40,042 bases of DNA from an uncultured Pelagibacteraceae bacterium. GTDB lineage: Bacteria > Pseudomonadota > Alphaproteobacteria > Pelagibacterales > Pelagibacteraceae. The first letter of the stretch is position 1; every line of letters begins with the position of its first letter. The translations under genes were made by a program, and so were the position numbers. Under the pieces are notes generated by a model, which worked only from the letters and a program-made list of their open reading frames with translations, ran no database searches and was not told where the DNA came from. Positions 10,532 through 19,751 of the stretch are shown here, piece after piece. The stretch lies in assembly GCA_902536975.1 (NCBI GenBank), contig CACAZG010000005.1, forward strand, positions 1 to 40,042, read 5' to 3'.

Positions 10532-12207
10532 ATTCTGAAATAAAAAAAATAATTCTTACAAATAATTTAGATGGTTATATTCTACCAAAAAATGATAATT
10601 ATTTCACAGAATACTCTATAACAAACAAACTCAAAACAATTACAAATTTTTCAGGATCTGCAGGATTTGCTATTTTTTTAAAAAATAGAAAATATTTATT
10701 TGTTGATGGAAGATATACAATTCAAGCGGAAAAGGAGTCAGGAAATAAATTTCAAATTTGTGAAATTCCTTATGTGTGGCCTAAGAATGTTTTAAAAACA
10801 AAAATTAAAATTGGATTCGATCCAAATCTTTTTACACGAGAAACCTTAAATAAATATTTTGGAGATAATTACAACCTTATTCCTTTAAATTTAAAATTTA
10901 AAAATAAAAATAAATCATTAAAAATTTTTCCATTCTTTAGTTTGAGTTCTGATGTTGCAGGCAAGTCTATAAATAATAAAATAAATGAGTTAATCAGAAT
11001 AATGTTAAAAAGAAAAATTGATTATATTTATATCAGTGCTGGTGAAAATATTTGTTGGCTTCTTAACATAAGAGGAAAAGATCTTCCTCATTCTCCAATT
11101 GCAAATTGTAAAATGGTCTTAACAAATAAAAAAGAAATATATTTTTTTTCCAAAAAAAAGAAAATACAAAAAATAAAATTAAGTCTTAAAAAATTAAAAA
11201 TATTTTTTCTTGAAGAAAATGATATTTTTAAATGTTTAAATGATCTAAAAAGTGGAAATTTTTGTATAGATAGTAAAACTTGCTCAGTTTTTGAAGAAAG
11301 CTTAATCAATTATAAATTTAAAATAACTGAAAGAGAGGACCCAATATATAATTTAAAATCTTTAAAAAATAAAACAGAGATTAAAAATATGATAAATGTA
11401 CATATTAAAGATGGAGTTGCGTTAACAAAATTTTTATATTGGATAAAGAATAATAAAATAAATAACCTTACAGAAAAAAATATTGAAAAAAAATTAGAAA
11501 ATTTTAGGAAAACAAACGAAAGTTATTTATACCCGAGTTTTAATACAATTGCTGGATCGGGGCCAAATGGGGCAGTTATCCATTATAGATCTGATAGATT
11601 TTCAAATAGAAAATTAAGATACAATGAACTATTACTACTTGATTCTGGAGGACAATATAGATGGGGAACTACAGACGTAACTAGAACTATATGTTTCTCA
11701 AATGTGTCTAAAGAAATTAAAAATATTTTTACAAGGGTTTTAAAGGGTCATATTGCTGTTGCCTTAAGTAATATAAATAAGCAAAAAAATGGCCATAATA
11801 TTGATAAAATTGCTAGAAAAAGTCTTAATTCAGCTGGTTTAGATTACCGTCATGGCACGGGTCATGGAGTTGGGGCATTTCTAAATGTTCATGAAGGGCC
11901 ACAAGGAATATCTAAAAACAATTATGTAAAATTAAAAGAGGGGATGATTTTAAGCAATGAACCTGGTTTTTATAAGAAAAATTATTTTGGTATAAGAATT
12001 GAAAATTTAGTATTTGTTAAAAGAATTAAATCCAAGCTAATATTTGAAAACCTTACAATGGCACCGATCGATGTAGATTTAATTAATTTTAAAATGCTTA
12101 ATAAAGATGAAACAAAATATTTATTTAAGTATCATTTTGATGTTTACAAAAATATCTCTCCATTTTTAAATAAAAAAGAAAAGAAATGGTTAGCTGATTT
12201 AATCTAA
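10528..12207 (+). CDS. pepP: M24 family Xaa-Pro aminopeptidase
   Basis: ORF 559 aa; metal-site residues in LLLDSGGQYRWGTTDVTRTI, RHGTGHGVG, LSNEPGFY, IRIENL. ATGA overlap with the helicase stop. Confidence 0.88.
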   Translation: MNSEIKKIILTNNLDGYILPKNDNYFTEYSITNKLKTITNFSGSAGFAIFLKNRKYLFVDGRYTIQAEKESGNKFQICEIPYVWPKNVLKTKIKIGFDPNLFTRETLNKYFGDNYNLIPLNLKFKNKNKSLKIFPFFSLSSDVAGKSINNKINELIRIMLKRKIDYIYISAGENICWLLNIRGKDLPHSPIANCKMVLTNKKEIYFFSKKKKIQKIKLSLKKLKIFFLEENDIFKCLNDLKSGNFCIDSKTCSVFEESLINYKFKITEREDPIYNLKSLKNKTEIKNMINVHIKDGVALTKFLYWIKNNKINNLTEKNIEKKLENFRKTNESYLYPSFNTIAGSGPNGAVIHYRSDRFSNRKLRYNELLLLDSGGQYRWGTTDVTRTICFSNVSKEIKNIFTRVLKGHIAVALSNINKQKNGHNIDKIARKSLNSAGLDYRHGTGHGVGAFLNVHEGPQGISKNNYVKLKEGMILSNEPGFYKKNYFGIRIENLVFVKRIKSKLIFENLTMAPIDVDLINFKMLNKDETKYLFKYHFDVYKNISPFLNKKEKKWLADLI

Positions 12208-14211
12208 TAATCTAAGCCATTGTTTTTCAGATAGAATTTTAATCCCTAATTGTTTTGCTTGTTCCACTTTTCTATTTGTAGGTTTTTCGCCAATAATCAA
12301 ATATTTTAATTTTTTATTTATTGAGCTTGTAACCGATCCAGAGTTTTTTTCTATTAAGGATTTTGCTTCAGCTCTACTCATATCTGATAGTTTTCCAGTA
12401 AACATAAATGTATTATTTGAAAGTTTACCTTTTTTATTCAATTTAAGATCAGAAATCATTAGAGTATTTGATAATTTTTTAATCACACTGTAATTTAATT
12501 TATTATCAAAAAATTTTTTTAAAGAGTGTATCTGTGTATCTCCAATTCCATCTATATTTAAAAGTTCGTTTAATTTTTTTTTATCAATAAAACTCATAAG
12601 ATTCTTTATAGACTTTGTATACTCTGCTATAAGCTTAGCATTTTCTACACCTATGTGTCTTATCCCAATAGCGTATAAAAATCTATCTAAAGGAACTTTT
12701 TTTGATTGATCTATTGAATATTTTAAGTTAGAGACTGATAAATTTCCCCAACCTTCAAGATTTGAAATTTTTTTATAGTCTAAATTATATATATCTTGTG
12801 GAAACCTAATTAAATTTAGACTCCAAAAATTTTCTACAACTTTTTTACCGAGCCCATCAATATTCATTGCCTCTTTAGATATAAAGTGTTTAATTTTTTC
12901 AATTGCAATTTTTTCACAGTCATAACCCTCATTTGTACATCTTCTAACAGCATCATATTTTTTTGTTAATCTATTGAGCTCTTTAATTGTTTCTGAACCA
13001 CATGAGGGACAAGTGATAGGAAATTCAAATTTTTTTGATTTTTTATCTCTTTTCTTAAGGTCAACATGTATAACATGAGGTATTACATCTCCAGCTCTCT
13101 CAATTTTAACAGTATCACCAATTCGAATATCTTTCCTAATTATTTCATCCTCATTATGAAGAGTTGCATTTGATACTACCACGCCACCAATATTTACTGG
13201 TTTTATTCTTGCTACTGGTGTTAATGCACCAGTTCTCCCAACCTGAATACTTATGTCTGTTATTTGAGAATAGGCACTGTCTGCTGAAAATTTATGAGCA
13301 ATAGCCCATCTTGGAGAATTTGACGTAAACCCCAATCTTCTTTGTAATTCAAGACTATTAATTTTGTAAACTAAACCATCGACATCATATTCTAAATCAA
13401 ACCTATCGTTTTCAAATTTCTTATGAAAATTGACCAAATCATCAATAGTTTTTAAAATTTTATTATGTTCATTTATTTTAAATCCCCATTTTTTTAATGA
13501 ATTTAAAAAATCTGACTGTTTCTTTATTTCTGCACTTTCAAAATAGCCATAGGTATATGCAACAAAATTTAATGGAATTTTTTTAGTCTCTGCAGGATTT
13601 TTTTGTCTAAGTGTACCAGATGCTGCATTTCTAGGGTTTGCAAAATTATTTTTCAATTTTTTAAAATCATTTTTTTTTATAAAAACTTCACCTCTTATAT
13701 CAATATCTTTTGGGAAATCTCTGTTAGTAATTTTGTGCGGTATGTCACTAATTGTTTTTAAGTTTTCTGTAATAACTTCACCTGTCGCACCATCTCCTCT
13801 GGACGTTCCCAGAACCAGTAAACCATTTTTATACGTTAATGAAGCTGAAATACCGTCTATTTTTGGCTCGACACTATATTCTATATTTGTCTTTTGATTT
13901 AAGTAATTAAATATTTTTTTTTCAAAGTTTTCTAAGTCTTCTTTGTTAAAAGCATTAGATAAAGACAACATTTTTATTCTATGTTTAGATTTTAGAAAGT
14001 TTTTTGAAGGGGGATATCCTAAAGAGTCTGAAGGTGATGATGGATTTGTTAAATTTGGGTATTTTTTTTCTAAATCAAGTATTTCTCTCTTAATTAGATC
14101 ATATTCATAATCTGAAATTATTGGTGAACTCTTTTCAAAATAATATTTATTGTGTTTTTTAAGTTCACTTATTTTATTATCATATCTTTTTTTTATCTCA
14201 CTTTTCTTCAT
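12199..14211 (-). CDS. ligA: NAD-dependent DNA ligase
   Basis: ORF 670 aa; EPKIDGISASL (KxDG), Cys4 zinc region CPSCG...RCTNEGYDC, HhH repeats and C-terminal BRCT. Confidence 0.97.
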   Translation of the reverse strand: MKKSEIKKRYDNKISELKKHNKYYFEKSSPIISDYEYDLIKREILDLEKKYPNLTNPSSPSDSLGYPPSKNFLKSKHRIKMLSLSNAFNKEDLENFEKKIFNYLNQKTNIEYSVEPKIDGISASLTYKNGLLVLGTSRGDGATGEVITENLKTISDIPHKITNRDFPKDIDIRGEVFIKKNDFKKLKNNFANPRNAASGTLRQKNPAETKKIPLNFVAYTYGYFESAEIKKQSDFLNSLKKWGFKINEHNKILKTIDDLVNFHKKFENDRFDLEYDVDGLVYKINSLELQRRLGFTSNSPRWAIAHKFSADSAYSQITDISIQVGRTGALTPVARIKPVNIGGVVVSNATLHNEDEIIRKDIRIGDTVKIERAGDVIPHVIHVDLKKRDKKSKKFEFPITCPSCGSETIKELNRLTKKYDAVRRCTNEGYDCEKIAIEKIKHFISKEAMNIDGLGKKVVENFWSLNLIRFPQDIYNLDYKKISNLEGWGNLSVSNLKYSIDQSKKVPLDRFLYAIGIRHIGVENAKLIAEYTKSIKNLMSFIDKKKLNELLNIDGIGDTQIHSLKKFFDNKLNYSVIKKLSNTLMISDLKLNKKGKLSNNTFMFTGKLSDMSRAEAKSLIEKNSGSVTSSINKKLKYLIIGEKPTNRKVEQAKQLGIKILSEKQWLRLLD

Positions 14212-14219
14212 ATATATTG

Positions 14220-15059
14220 TTATTTAAATAGATCTTTGAATTTTGTGAGTAAAGATTTTTCTTTTTTAAGATTTTTTTTAATATAAGTTTTTTTATAATT
14301 TTTATTTACAATTTTATAAGATCTTTCATACCATTTACTTGATTGATAATTATAACCCAGTACGGCTGCATATTTTTTAGCCTCATCTGTAAGACCTAAT
14401 TTGTAATTCAATTCAACAAGCCTGTATAATGCCTCTTCAACAAAAATAGTGGTATCATACTCATTTACAATCGTTTTATACCTATTTATTGCAGGTATCC
14501 ATTTTTCTCTATTTAGATAATAGTTTGCTAAATATATTTCTTTAGATGCAAGTATTTCTTCAATAAGATCGAGTTTAAATTTAGCATCTTCAGCAAAATC
14601 TGTATTTGGAAACTCACTAACTAATAAACTAAAATATTTTTTAGCCTTTACTATTTCTCCTAAATCTCTTGTTTCATCTACTATTTGATTGTAATGGCAA
14701 ACTGCAAGTAAATAATAGGCATAGTCAGCATCAGGATGATTTTTATATTTATCAAAAAATCTTTCCAATTCATAAATTGCGTCAGTAAAATATAATTGTG
14801 AATAATATGCATAAGCTGCCATTAAAGTAGACCTTGGGGCCCATATAGATTGTGGATACAAAAGCTCAACTTCATTAAATTTTTTTACTGCAAAAAAAAT
14901 ATCTCCTTTATTAAACTCTTTAAGTCCTTCGTTGTAAGCCTCTATCATTTGCATTTCTAAATTATCCTGATTGATTACTGAAACTTTTTCTACTTTTTTA
15001 GTACAAGATGTTTGTGCTAATATTATTAATAAAATTAGTAATATATTATGAATCTTCAT
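14220..15059 (-). CDS. bamD: Outer-membrane assembly lipoprotein BamD
   Basis: ORF 279 aa; lipobox LLIILAQTSC, TPR-like repeats AYNEGLKEFNKGDIFFAVKKFNEVELLYPQSIWAPRS. Confidence 0.9.
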   Translation of the reverse strand: MKIHNILLILLIILAQTSCTKKVEKVSVINQDNLEMQMIEAYNEGLKEFNKGDIFFAVKKFNEVELLYPQSIWAPRSTLMAAYAYYSQLYFTDAIYELERFFDKYKNHPDADYAYYLLAVCHYNQIVDETRDLGEIVKAKKYFSLLVSEFPNTDFAEDAKFKLDLIEEILASKEIYLANYYLNREKWIPAINRYKTIVNEYDTTIFVEEALYRLVELNYKLGLTDEAKKYAAVLGYNYQSSKWYERSYKIVNKNYKKTYIKKNLKKEKSLLTKFKDLFK

Positions 15060-15097
15060 TGAAGAATTTTAACAGAATATTTTTAAAATTCTAATTT

Positions 15098-16015
15098 TTA
15101 AGCAATAGATTTCAAGTTGTGACGATTATTTATTAGTGAATGTGGTAAACTTTTTCCTTTAATTTCTAACAAAGAGTAATTTCTTTGATCACTAAATACT
15201 TTTCTTAATAGTTTGTTTGTCAAACTGTGGCCACCATGACTACATTTAATTGAGCCAATTAATCTATATCCAACTAAATACAAGTCGCCCATACAATCAA
15301 GTATTTTATGATTTACAAATTCTTTTTTATTTCTCAAACCATTTTTATTAAGAATATTATTATCTTTTACAACAATTGCGTTATCTAATGAACCTCCTTT
15401 TCCTAAACCTATTTTTTTAAGCTTCTCTATATCTTCATATAAACAAAAGGTCCTTGAATTGAAAATATCTTCCAAATTATCTTCAAAAATATTAACTTTA
15501 TTTCTTTGTTTGCCTATAAGTTGATTTTTATAATTAATTTCAAATTCTATTTCCAATGTAGTATTTGATTTATCAATAGATATATATTTATTCTCTTCAT
15601 GAAACTCGACATGATTATTAATTTTTATTAGTTTGATAGGAACATCGCTAGTTTGTAGCCCTGTTTTTTTTAATATTTTTACAAAATCTTTCGCTGATCC
15701 ATCAAGAATTGGTAATTCTTGAGAGTCTACTTCTACAACAGCGTTATCTATTCCTAAACCTAAAAAAGCTCCCATAAGATGTTCAATTGTTGAAACTTTC
15801 ACTCCATATTGATTTGATAATGTTGTACAAAGAGTAGCATCACTCACATTTTCAAAATTAGGAATTATTATATTTTTTTCTTTTAAATCTACTCTTTTAA
15901 AAACAATTCCAGAATTAGGAGATGAAGGTAAAATGTCTATATTAACTTTTCTACCAGTGTGAATTCCGATACCTGAAAATGATACTTTTTTGGCAACAAG
16001 TATTAATTGGATCAA
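15098..16015 (-). CDS. lpxC: UDP-3-O-acyl-N-acetylglucosamine deacetylase (probable TTG start)
   Basis: ORF 305 aa; KKVSFSGIGIHTGRKV, VSTIEHLMGAFLGLGIDN, HKILDCMGDLYLVG, SHGGHSLTN. Start codon is TTG and is immediately preceded in frame by TAA. Confidence 0.93.
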   Translation of the reverse strand: MIQLILVAKKVSFSGIGIHTGRKVNIDILPSSPNSGIVFKRVDLKEKNIIIPNFENVSDATLCTTLSNQYGVKVSTIEHLMGAFLGLGIDNAVVEVDSQELPILDGSAKDFVKILKKTGLQTSDVPIKLIKINNHVEFHEENKYISIDKSNTTLEIEFEINYKNQLIGKQRNKVNIFEDNLEDIFNSRTFCLYEDIEKLKKIGLGKGGSLDNAIVVKDNNILNKNGLRNKKEFVNHKILDCMGDLYLVGYRLIGSIKCSHGGHSLTNKLLRKVFSDQRNYSLLEIKGKSLPHSLINNRHNLKSIA

Positions 16016-16074
16016 TTATAGTACTAGCTGTTTATGTTGATGTATTGAGAAGGGATTTCGGGACAAGAAAATAA
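15988..16074 (+). pseudogene. C-terminal remnant of an RbsC-type (CUT2) sugar ABC permease
   Basis: Plus-strand frame reads FWQQVLIGSIIVLAVYVDVLRRDFGTRK* with stop TAA at 16072-16074; resembles the conserved C-terminus of RbsC/AraH-type permeases (Y/W-Q-...-ILAV..D..RR). Lies directly upstream of a CUT2-type SBP gene. Upstream boundary estimated where lpxC coding resumes on the minus strand. Confidence 0.72.
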
Positions 16075-16179
16075 AACACGCGTTAGTTGAAACTTAAAAT
16101 AGTTACCATTGTAACAGTTGAATTTTTTTAAAAAATTTTATTAAATTGAAGTTTAATAATTATTAAAGGGGATAAATTA

Positions 16180-17103
16180 ATGAGTAAATTGTTTAAATTA
16201 ATAGGTGCTTTTACAGCATCTGTTTTTCTTCTTTTAAGTATTACAACAAGTGTTAGTGCTGAGAAGAAAATTTTATTTAGTATAAAAGGACCTGGTTCAG
16301 GAAACCCATTTTGGGCTTCAGTGACTAAAGGTGCAGAAGAAGAAGCTGCAAAATTAGGTGTAAAACTAATTTTGATTGCTCCACCACAAGAGGGAGATGT
16401 TCAAGCACAAATTAACCAAGTGGAAGATCAACTTGCAAAAGGTGTTGACGCTCTAGCTCTTGCACCAGGAGATCCAAACGCTTTTGCTCCAATAGTAGAC
16501 GATGCTATTAAGAGTGGAGTTCCAGTTGTATTTGTTGATACAAAAGGAATTAACGAAGGTGTTACTTTTATTGGAACAAATAATATGAATGGTGCAGAAT
16601 TAGCTGCAAAATTTATTTGTGATAAAACTCCAAAAGGATCAGATGTTGCAATTCTTACAGGGATTGAGTCTCAATCAACTGCATTATTAAGAAGAGATGG
16701 TGCAATTAAAGGATTTAAAAATTGTGGTTTAAATCTTGTTGCTACTCAAACTGCTGAGTGGGATACTGCAAAAGGTAGATCTGTTACTGAATCAATCATT
16801 TTGAAAAATCCTAACATCAAAGCAATATTTGCTTCTAACGACAATATGGGCTTAGGTGCAATGCAAGCTCTTAAGGATGCTGATATGAATGATGTAATCG
16901 TTGTTGGTTTTGATGCTACTCCTGATGCTGCTACAAGTATCTTAAAAGGAGAGATGACTGCAACAATAGCTCAGTTCTCATACAATATGGGTGCATATGG
17001 AGTTAAGTATGCTCTTGAGTTAGCTAACGGTGGAAGTATCGATCCTAATATTGATACTGGTACACAATTAGTAACTAAAGAAAACGCTAACGATTTTAAA
17101 TAA
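16180..17103 (+). CDS. Periplasmic sugar-binding protein, RbsB-like (CUT2 ABC family)
   Basis: ORF 307 aa; signal peptide then KKILFSIKGPGSGNPFWASVTKGAEEEAAKLG..., VVFVDTKG, NDNMGLGAMQAL periplasmic binding protein motifs. Confidence 0.92.
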   Translation: MSKLFKLIGAFTASVFLLLSITTSVSAEKKILFSIKGPGSGNPFWASVTKGAEEEAAKLGVKLILIAPPQEGDVQAQINQVEDQLAKGVDALALAPGDPNAFAPIVDDAIKSGVPVVFVDTKGINEGVTFIGTNNMNGAELAAKFICDKTPKGSDVAILTGIESQSTALLRRDGAIKGFKNCGLNLVATQTAEWDTAKGRSVTESIILKNPNIKAIFASNDNMGLGAMQALKDADMNDVIVVGFDATPDAATSILKGEMTATIAQFSYNMGAYGVKYALELANGGSIDPNIDTGTQLVTKENANDFK

Positions 17104-17123
17104 TCTTTAGAATAATCAAAATT

Positions 17124-17157
17124 AAAAGGGTGGAATTTTATTTCACCCTTTTTTTTT
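17124..17157 (+). terminator. Rho-independent terminator after RbsB-like SBP
   Basis: AAAAGGGTGgaattttatttCACCCTTTTTTTTTT: GC-containing stem plus long T run. Confidence 0.88.
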
Positions 17158-17175
17158 ATGTAATATAGTAGTTTA

Positions 17176-17640
17176 ATGCTAATTAATATTAATCCAATTT
17201 TAAACCCTGAACTTTTGTATCAATTAAGAGCAATGGGCCATGGTGATAAATTAGTTTTAACAGATGCTAATTTTCCTGCATATTCACATTCTTTAAACAA
17301 TAAAGTAATTAGATTAGATGGTATTAATATTTATGAAGCCGCAAAAGCTATTCTTTCAGTTTTTCCATTAGATAGTTTTATAGACTCTGCTGCAGAAAGA
17401 ATGCAAGTTGATAATAAACCAGATGAATTAACAGAGTGTCACAAAGATTTTATAAAAGCTGTAAAAGAAACCTCTGGAGAAAATTGGAAAGTAGGTTCAA
17501 TTGAGAGGCAAGAATTTTATAAAGTAGCAAAAAAATCTCAATTAATCGTATCTACTTCTGAAACAAGGCCTTATGGATGTTTTATACTAACAAAAGGAGT
17601 AATTAAACCAGATGGTAGCGTTTGGGTTCTTGATAAATAA
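17176..17640 (+). CDS. RbsD/FucU family sugar mutarotase (FucU-like)
   Basis: ORF 154 aa; LNPELLYQLRAMGHGDKLVLTDANFPA; TRPYGCFILTKGV near C-terminus. Confidence 0.9.
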   Translation: MLININPILNPELLYQLRAMGHGDKLVLTDANFPAYSHSLNNKVIRLDGINIYEAAKAILSVFPLDSFIDSAAERMQVDNKPDELTECHKDFIKAVKETSGENWKVGSIERQEFYKVAKKSQLIVSTSETRPYGCFILTKGVIKPDGSVWVLDK

Positions 17641-18554
17641 TGAACTCTATATGCATTTTTGGAGTATTCGTAGCTGACCTATGTTTCTTTGCTGAAAAAA
17701 TTCCTGTTAAAGGAGAAACAGTTTTAGGTAAAAATCATATAATTGGGCCGGGCGGCAAAGGATCTAATCAAGCAATTGCTGCTGCAAGACTTGGTGGAAA
17801 TGTAAATTTTATTACTAAAATTGGAAATGATCAAAATGCTAAGATGGCTCTTAAGCTTTATGAAGAAGCTGGAATTAATACAAGTTCAATAATCCAAGAT
17901 CCAAATCAGTCAACTGGTGTTGCAGGTATAATGATAAATGAAAAAACAGGGGATAATGCTATCAATATTGTACCAGGAGCAGCTGGTACGATATCCAATA
18001 AAGATATTGATAACAATATTGATTTTATAAAACAATCAGAAATTTTTTTAACACAACTAGAAACACCTAATGAAGTAACTAGTTATGCACTCAATAGAGC
18101 AAAAGAGACAGGGTCTGTTACAATTTTTAATCCAGCTCCTGCATCAGATATTAAAGAAAGTGATTTTAAATGTATTGATTATTTTACTCCTAATGAAACT
18201 GAAGCAAGTTTTTATTTAGATAAAAAGGTTGAAAGTAAAATAGAAATTGAAGAAGCTGCAAAAACTTTTTTGGCAAAAGGAGTAAAAAATATTGTTATAA
18301 CATTAGGCCCAAAAGGTCTTTACTTTGCAAATTCTGAAGAAAGTTTTTTTATAGATGTTTATAGTTTAAAGGATAAAGTGATTGATACAACTGGAGCAGG
18401 TGATGCTTTTAATGGGGCATTCGCTTATGCTTTATCCAATAAATTTAAAATTAAAGATGCTCTTGAATTTTCAAACAAAGTAGCTGCAATTTCCACAACA
18501 AAAGCAGGTGCAGCAAATTCAATGCCCAGTATTAATGAAGTAGAAACTTATTAG
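17640..18554 (+). CDS. rbsK: Ribokinase / PfkB family sugar kinase
   Basis: ORF 304 aa; GPGGKGSNQAIAAARLGG and DTTGAGDAFNGAFAYAL PfkB signatures. Confidence 0.92.
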   Translation: MNSICIFGVFVADLCFFAEKIPVKGETVLGKNHIIGPGGKGSNQAIAAARLGGNVNFITKIGNDQNAKMALKLYEEAGINTSSIIQDPNQSTGVAGIMINEKTGDNAINIVPGAAGTISNKDIDNNIDFIKQSEIFLTQLETPNEVTSYALNRAKETGSVTIFNPAPASDIKESDFKCIDYFTPNETEASFYLDKKVESKIEIEEAAKTFLAKGVKNIVITLGPKGLYFANSEESFFIDVYSLKDKVIDTTGAGDAFNGAFAYALSNKFKIKDALEFSNKVAAISTTKAGAANSMPSINEVETY

Positions 18555-19730
18555 TTATTCGATTATTTTGAAATCTGATTTGAATTTATCAGTTATAGTT
18601 AAACCTAGACCAGGTTTATTGTCATCCAAGTTAATATATCCATAATCAGGAACTGGGTCACCTTCAAAAATATAGTAAAATAGCTCATTACCAATTTCTA
18701 CATCGTGCACAGGAAAAAATTCGGATATAGGACAATTAAAGTTAGACATTGTTAAATGATAATTATGCATTTGCCCAGCATGTGGAATAACTGGTACTTG
18801 ATAAGCTTCCGCTAACGCATTTATTTTACTCGCAATAGTAAAACCACCAACTCTATTATTATCATATTGAATATAACTAACTGCTTTTAAATCTAACAAT
18901 TGTTTAAATCCAAATAAGTTGAATTCATGTTCTCCGCCAGATATTGGAATAGCATTCATATTATTTAGTTCAGCATAACCATGAATATCGTCTGCTATAA
19001 CAGGTTCCTCTAGCCATCTGGGATTAAACTTTACTAATTTAGGAATCATTCTTTTAGAGTAGTCTAAATTCCATCCCATATAACATTCCATCATAAGGTC
19101 TGTGTCATAGCCAATCACTTCTCTAACAGCCTCTGCTAGTTCCAAATTTTTCTTCATTCCATCAGGTCCGTCTTTTGGTCCCCATCCAAATCTCATTTTA
19201 AACATTTTAAAACCTTGATTAACGTAAATTTCAGCTTCTTTTTGTAGTTCTTTTATTGGTTGGCTATAAAGTTTTGACGCATAGACTGGAATTTTCTCTT
19301 TAGTTCTTCCACCTAATAATTTGAAAACTGGTTTATTTGTAATTTTTCCCATTATGTCCCACAAAGCAATATCAATTGCTGAAATAGCGACCATTCCTAA
19401 TCCTCTTCTACCCCATGCATGAGTTCTTCTGTACATTTTTTCCCAAATATAAGCATAATCAAAAGGGTCCTTACCAATAACTAAAGGAGTTAAATAAGTA
19501 TCAATGGTTTTTTTTACTAATTGTGGTGCAAGTGCTGCATTTCCAATTCCAATAATTCCATCGTCTGTTTCAACTTCACATATTAACCATTCATGAAATC
19601 TAAAAGATCCCATTGCATCTGATTTTTCAAATAAAAGGTCAGAAGCATTTGTACAAAAATTATTTTGCGGTGGAACAGTTTTGCCATTCCATTGGTAAAC
19701 TTTTGTTCTTATGTTTTTAATCTTTGTCAT
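18555..19730 (-). CDS. Enolase-superfamily sugar-acid dehydratase, L-rhamnonate dehydratase-like
   Basis: ORF 391 aa; [74 protein letters not shown]; strongly RhmD-like. Confidence 0.83.
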   Translation of the reverse strand: MTKIKNIRTKVYQWNGKTVPPQNNFCTNASDLLFEKSDAMGSFRFHEWLICEVETDDGIIGIGNAALAPQLVKKTIDTYLTPLVIGKDPFDYAYIWEKMYRRTHAWGRRGLGMVAISAIDIALWDIMGKITNKPVFKLLGGRTKEKIPVYASKLYSQPIKELQKEAEIYVNQGFKMFKMRFGWGPKDGPDGMKKNLELAEAVREVIGYDTDLMMECYMGWNLDYSKRMIPKLVKFNPRWLEEPVIADDIHGYAELNNMNAIPISGGEHEFNLFGFKQLLDLKAVSYIQYDNNRVGGFTIASKINALAEAYQVPVIPHAGQMHNYHLTMSNFNCPISEFFPVHDVEIGNELFYYIFEGDPVPDYGYINLDDNKPGLGLTITDKFKSDFKIIE

Positions 19731-19751
19731 TTTTTTTTATATTTTACAATT

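Noticed and set aside
10860-11230. Lysine-rich low-complexity stretches and long A/T homopolymers in the M24 peptidase gene
   Set aside because: Expected from the very AT-rich base composition; reading frame and active-site motifs intact.
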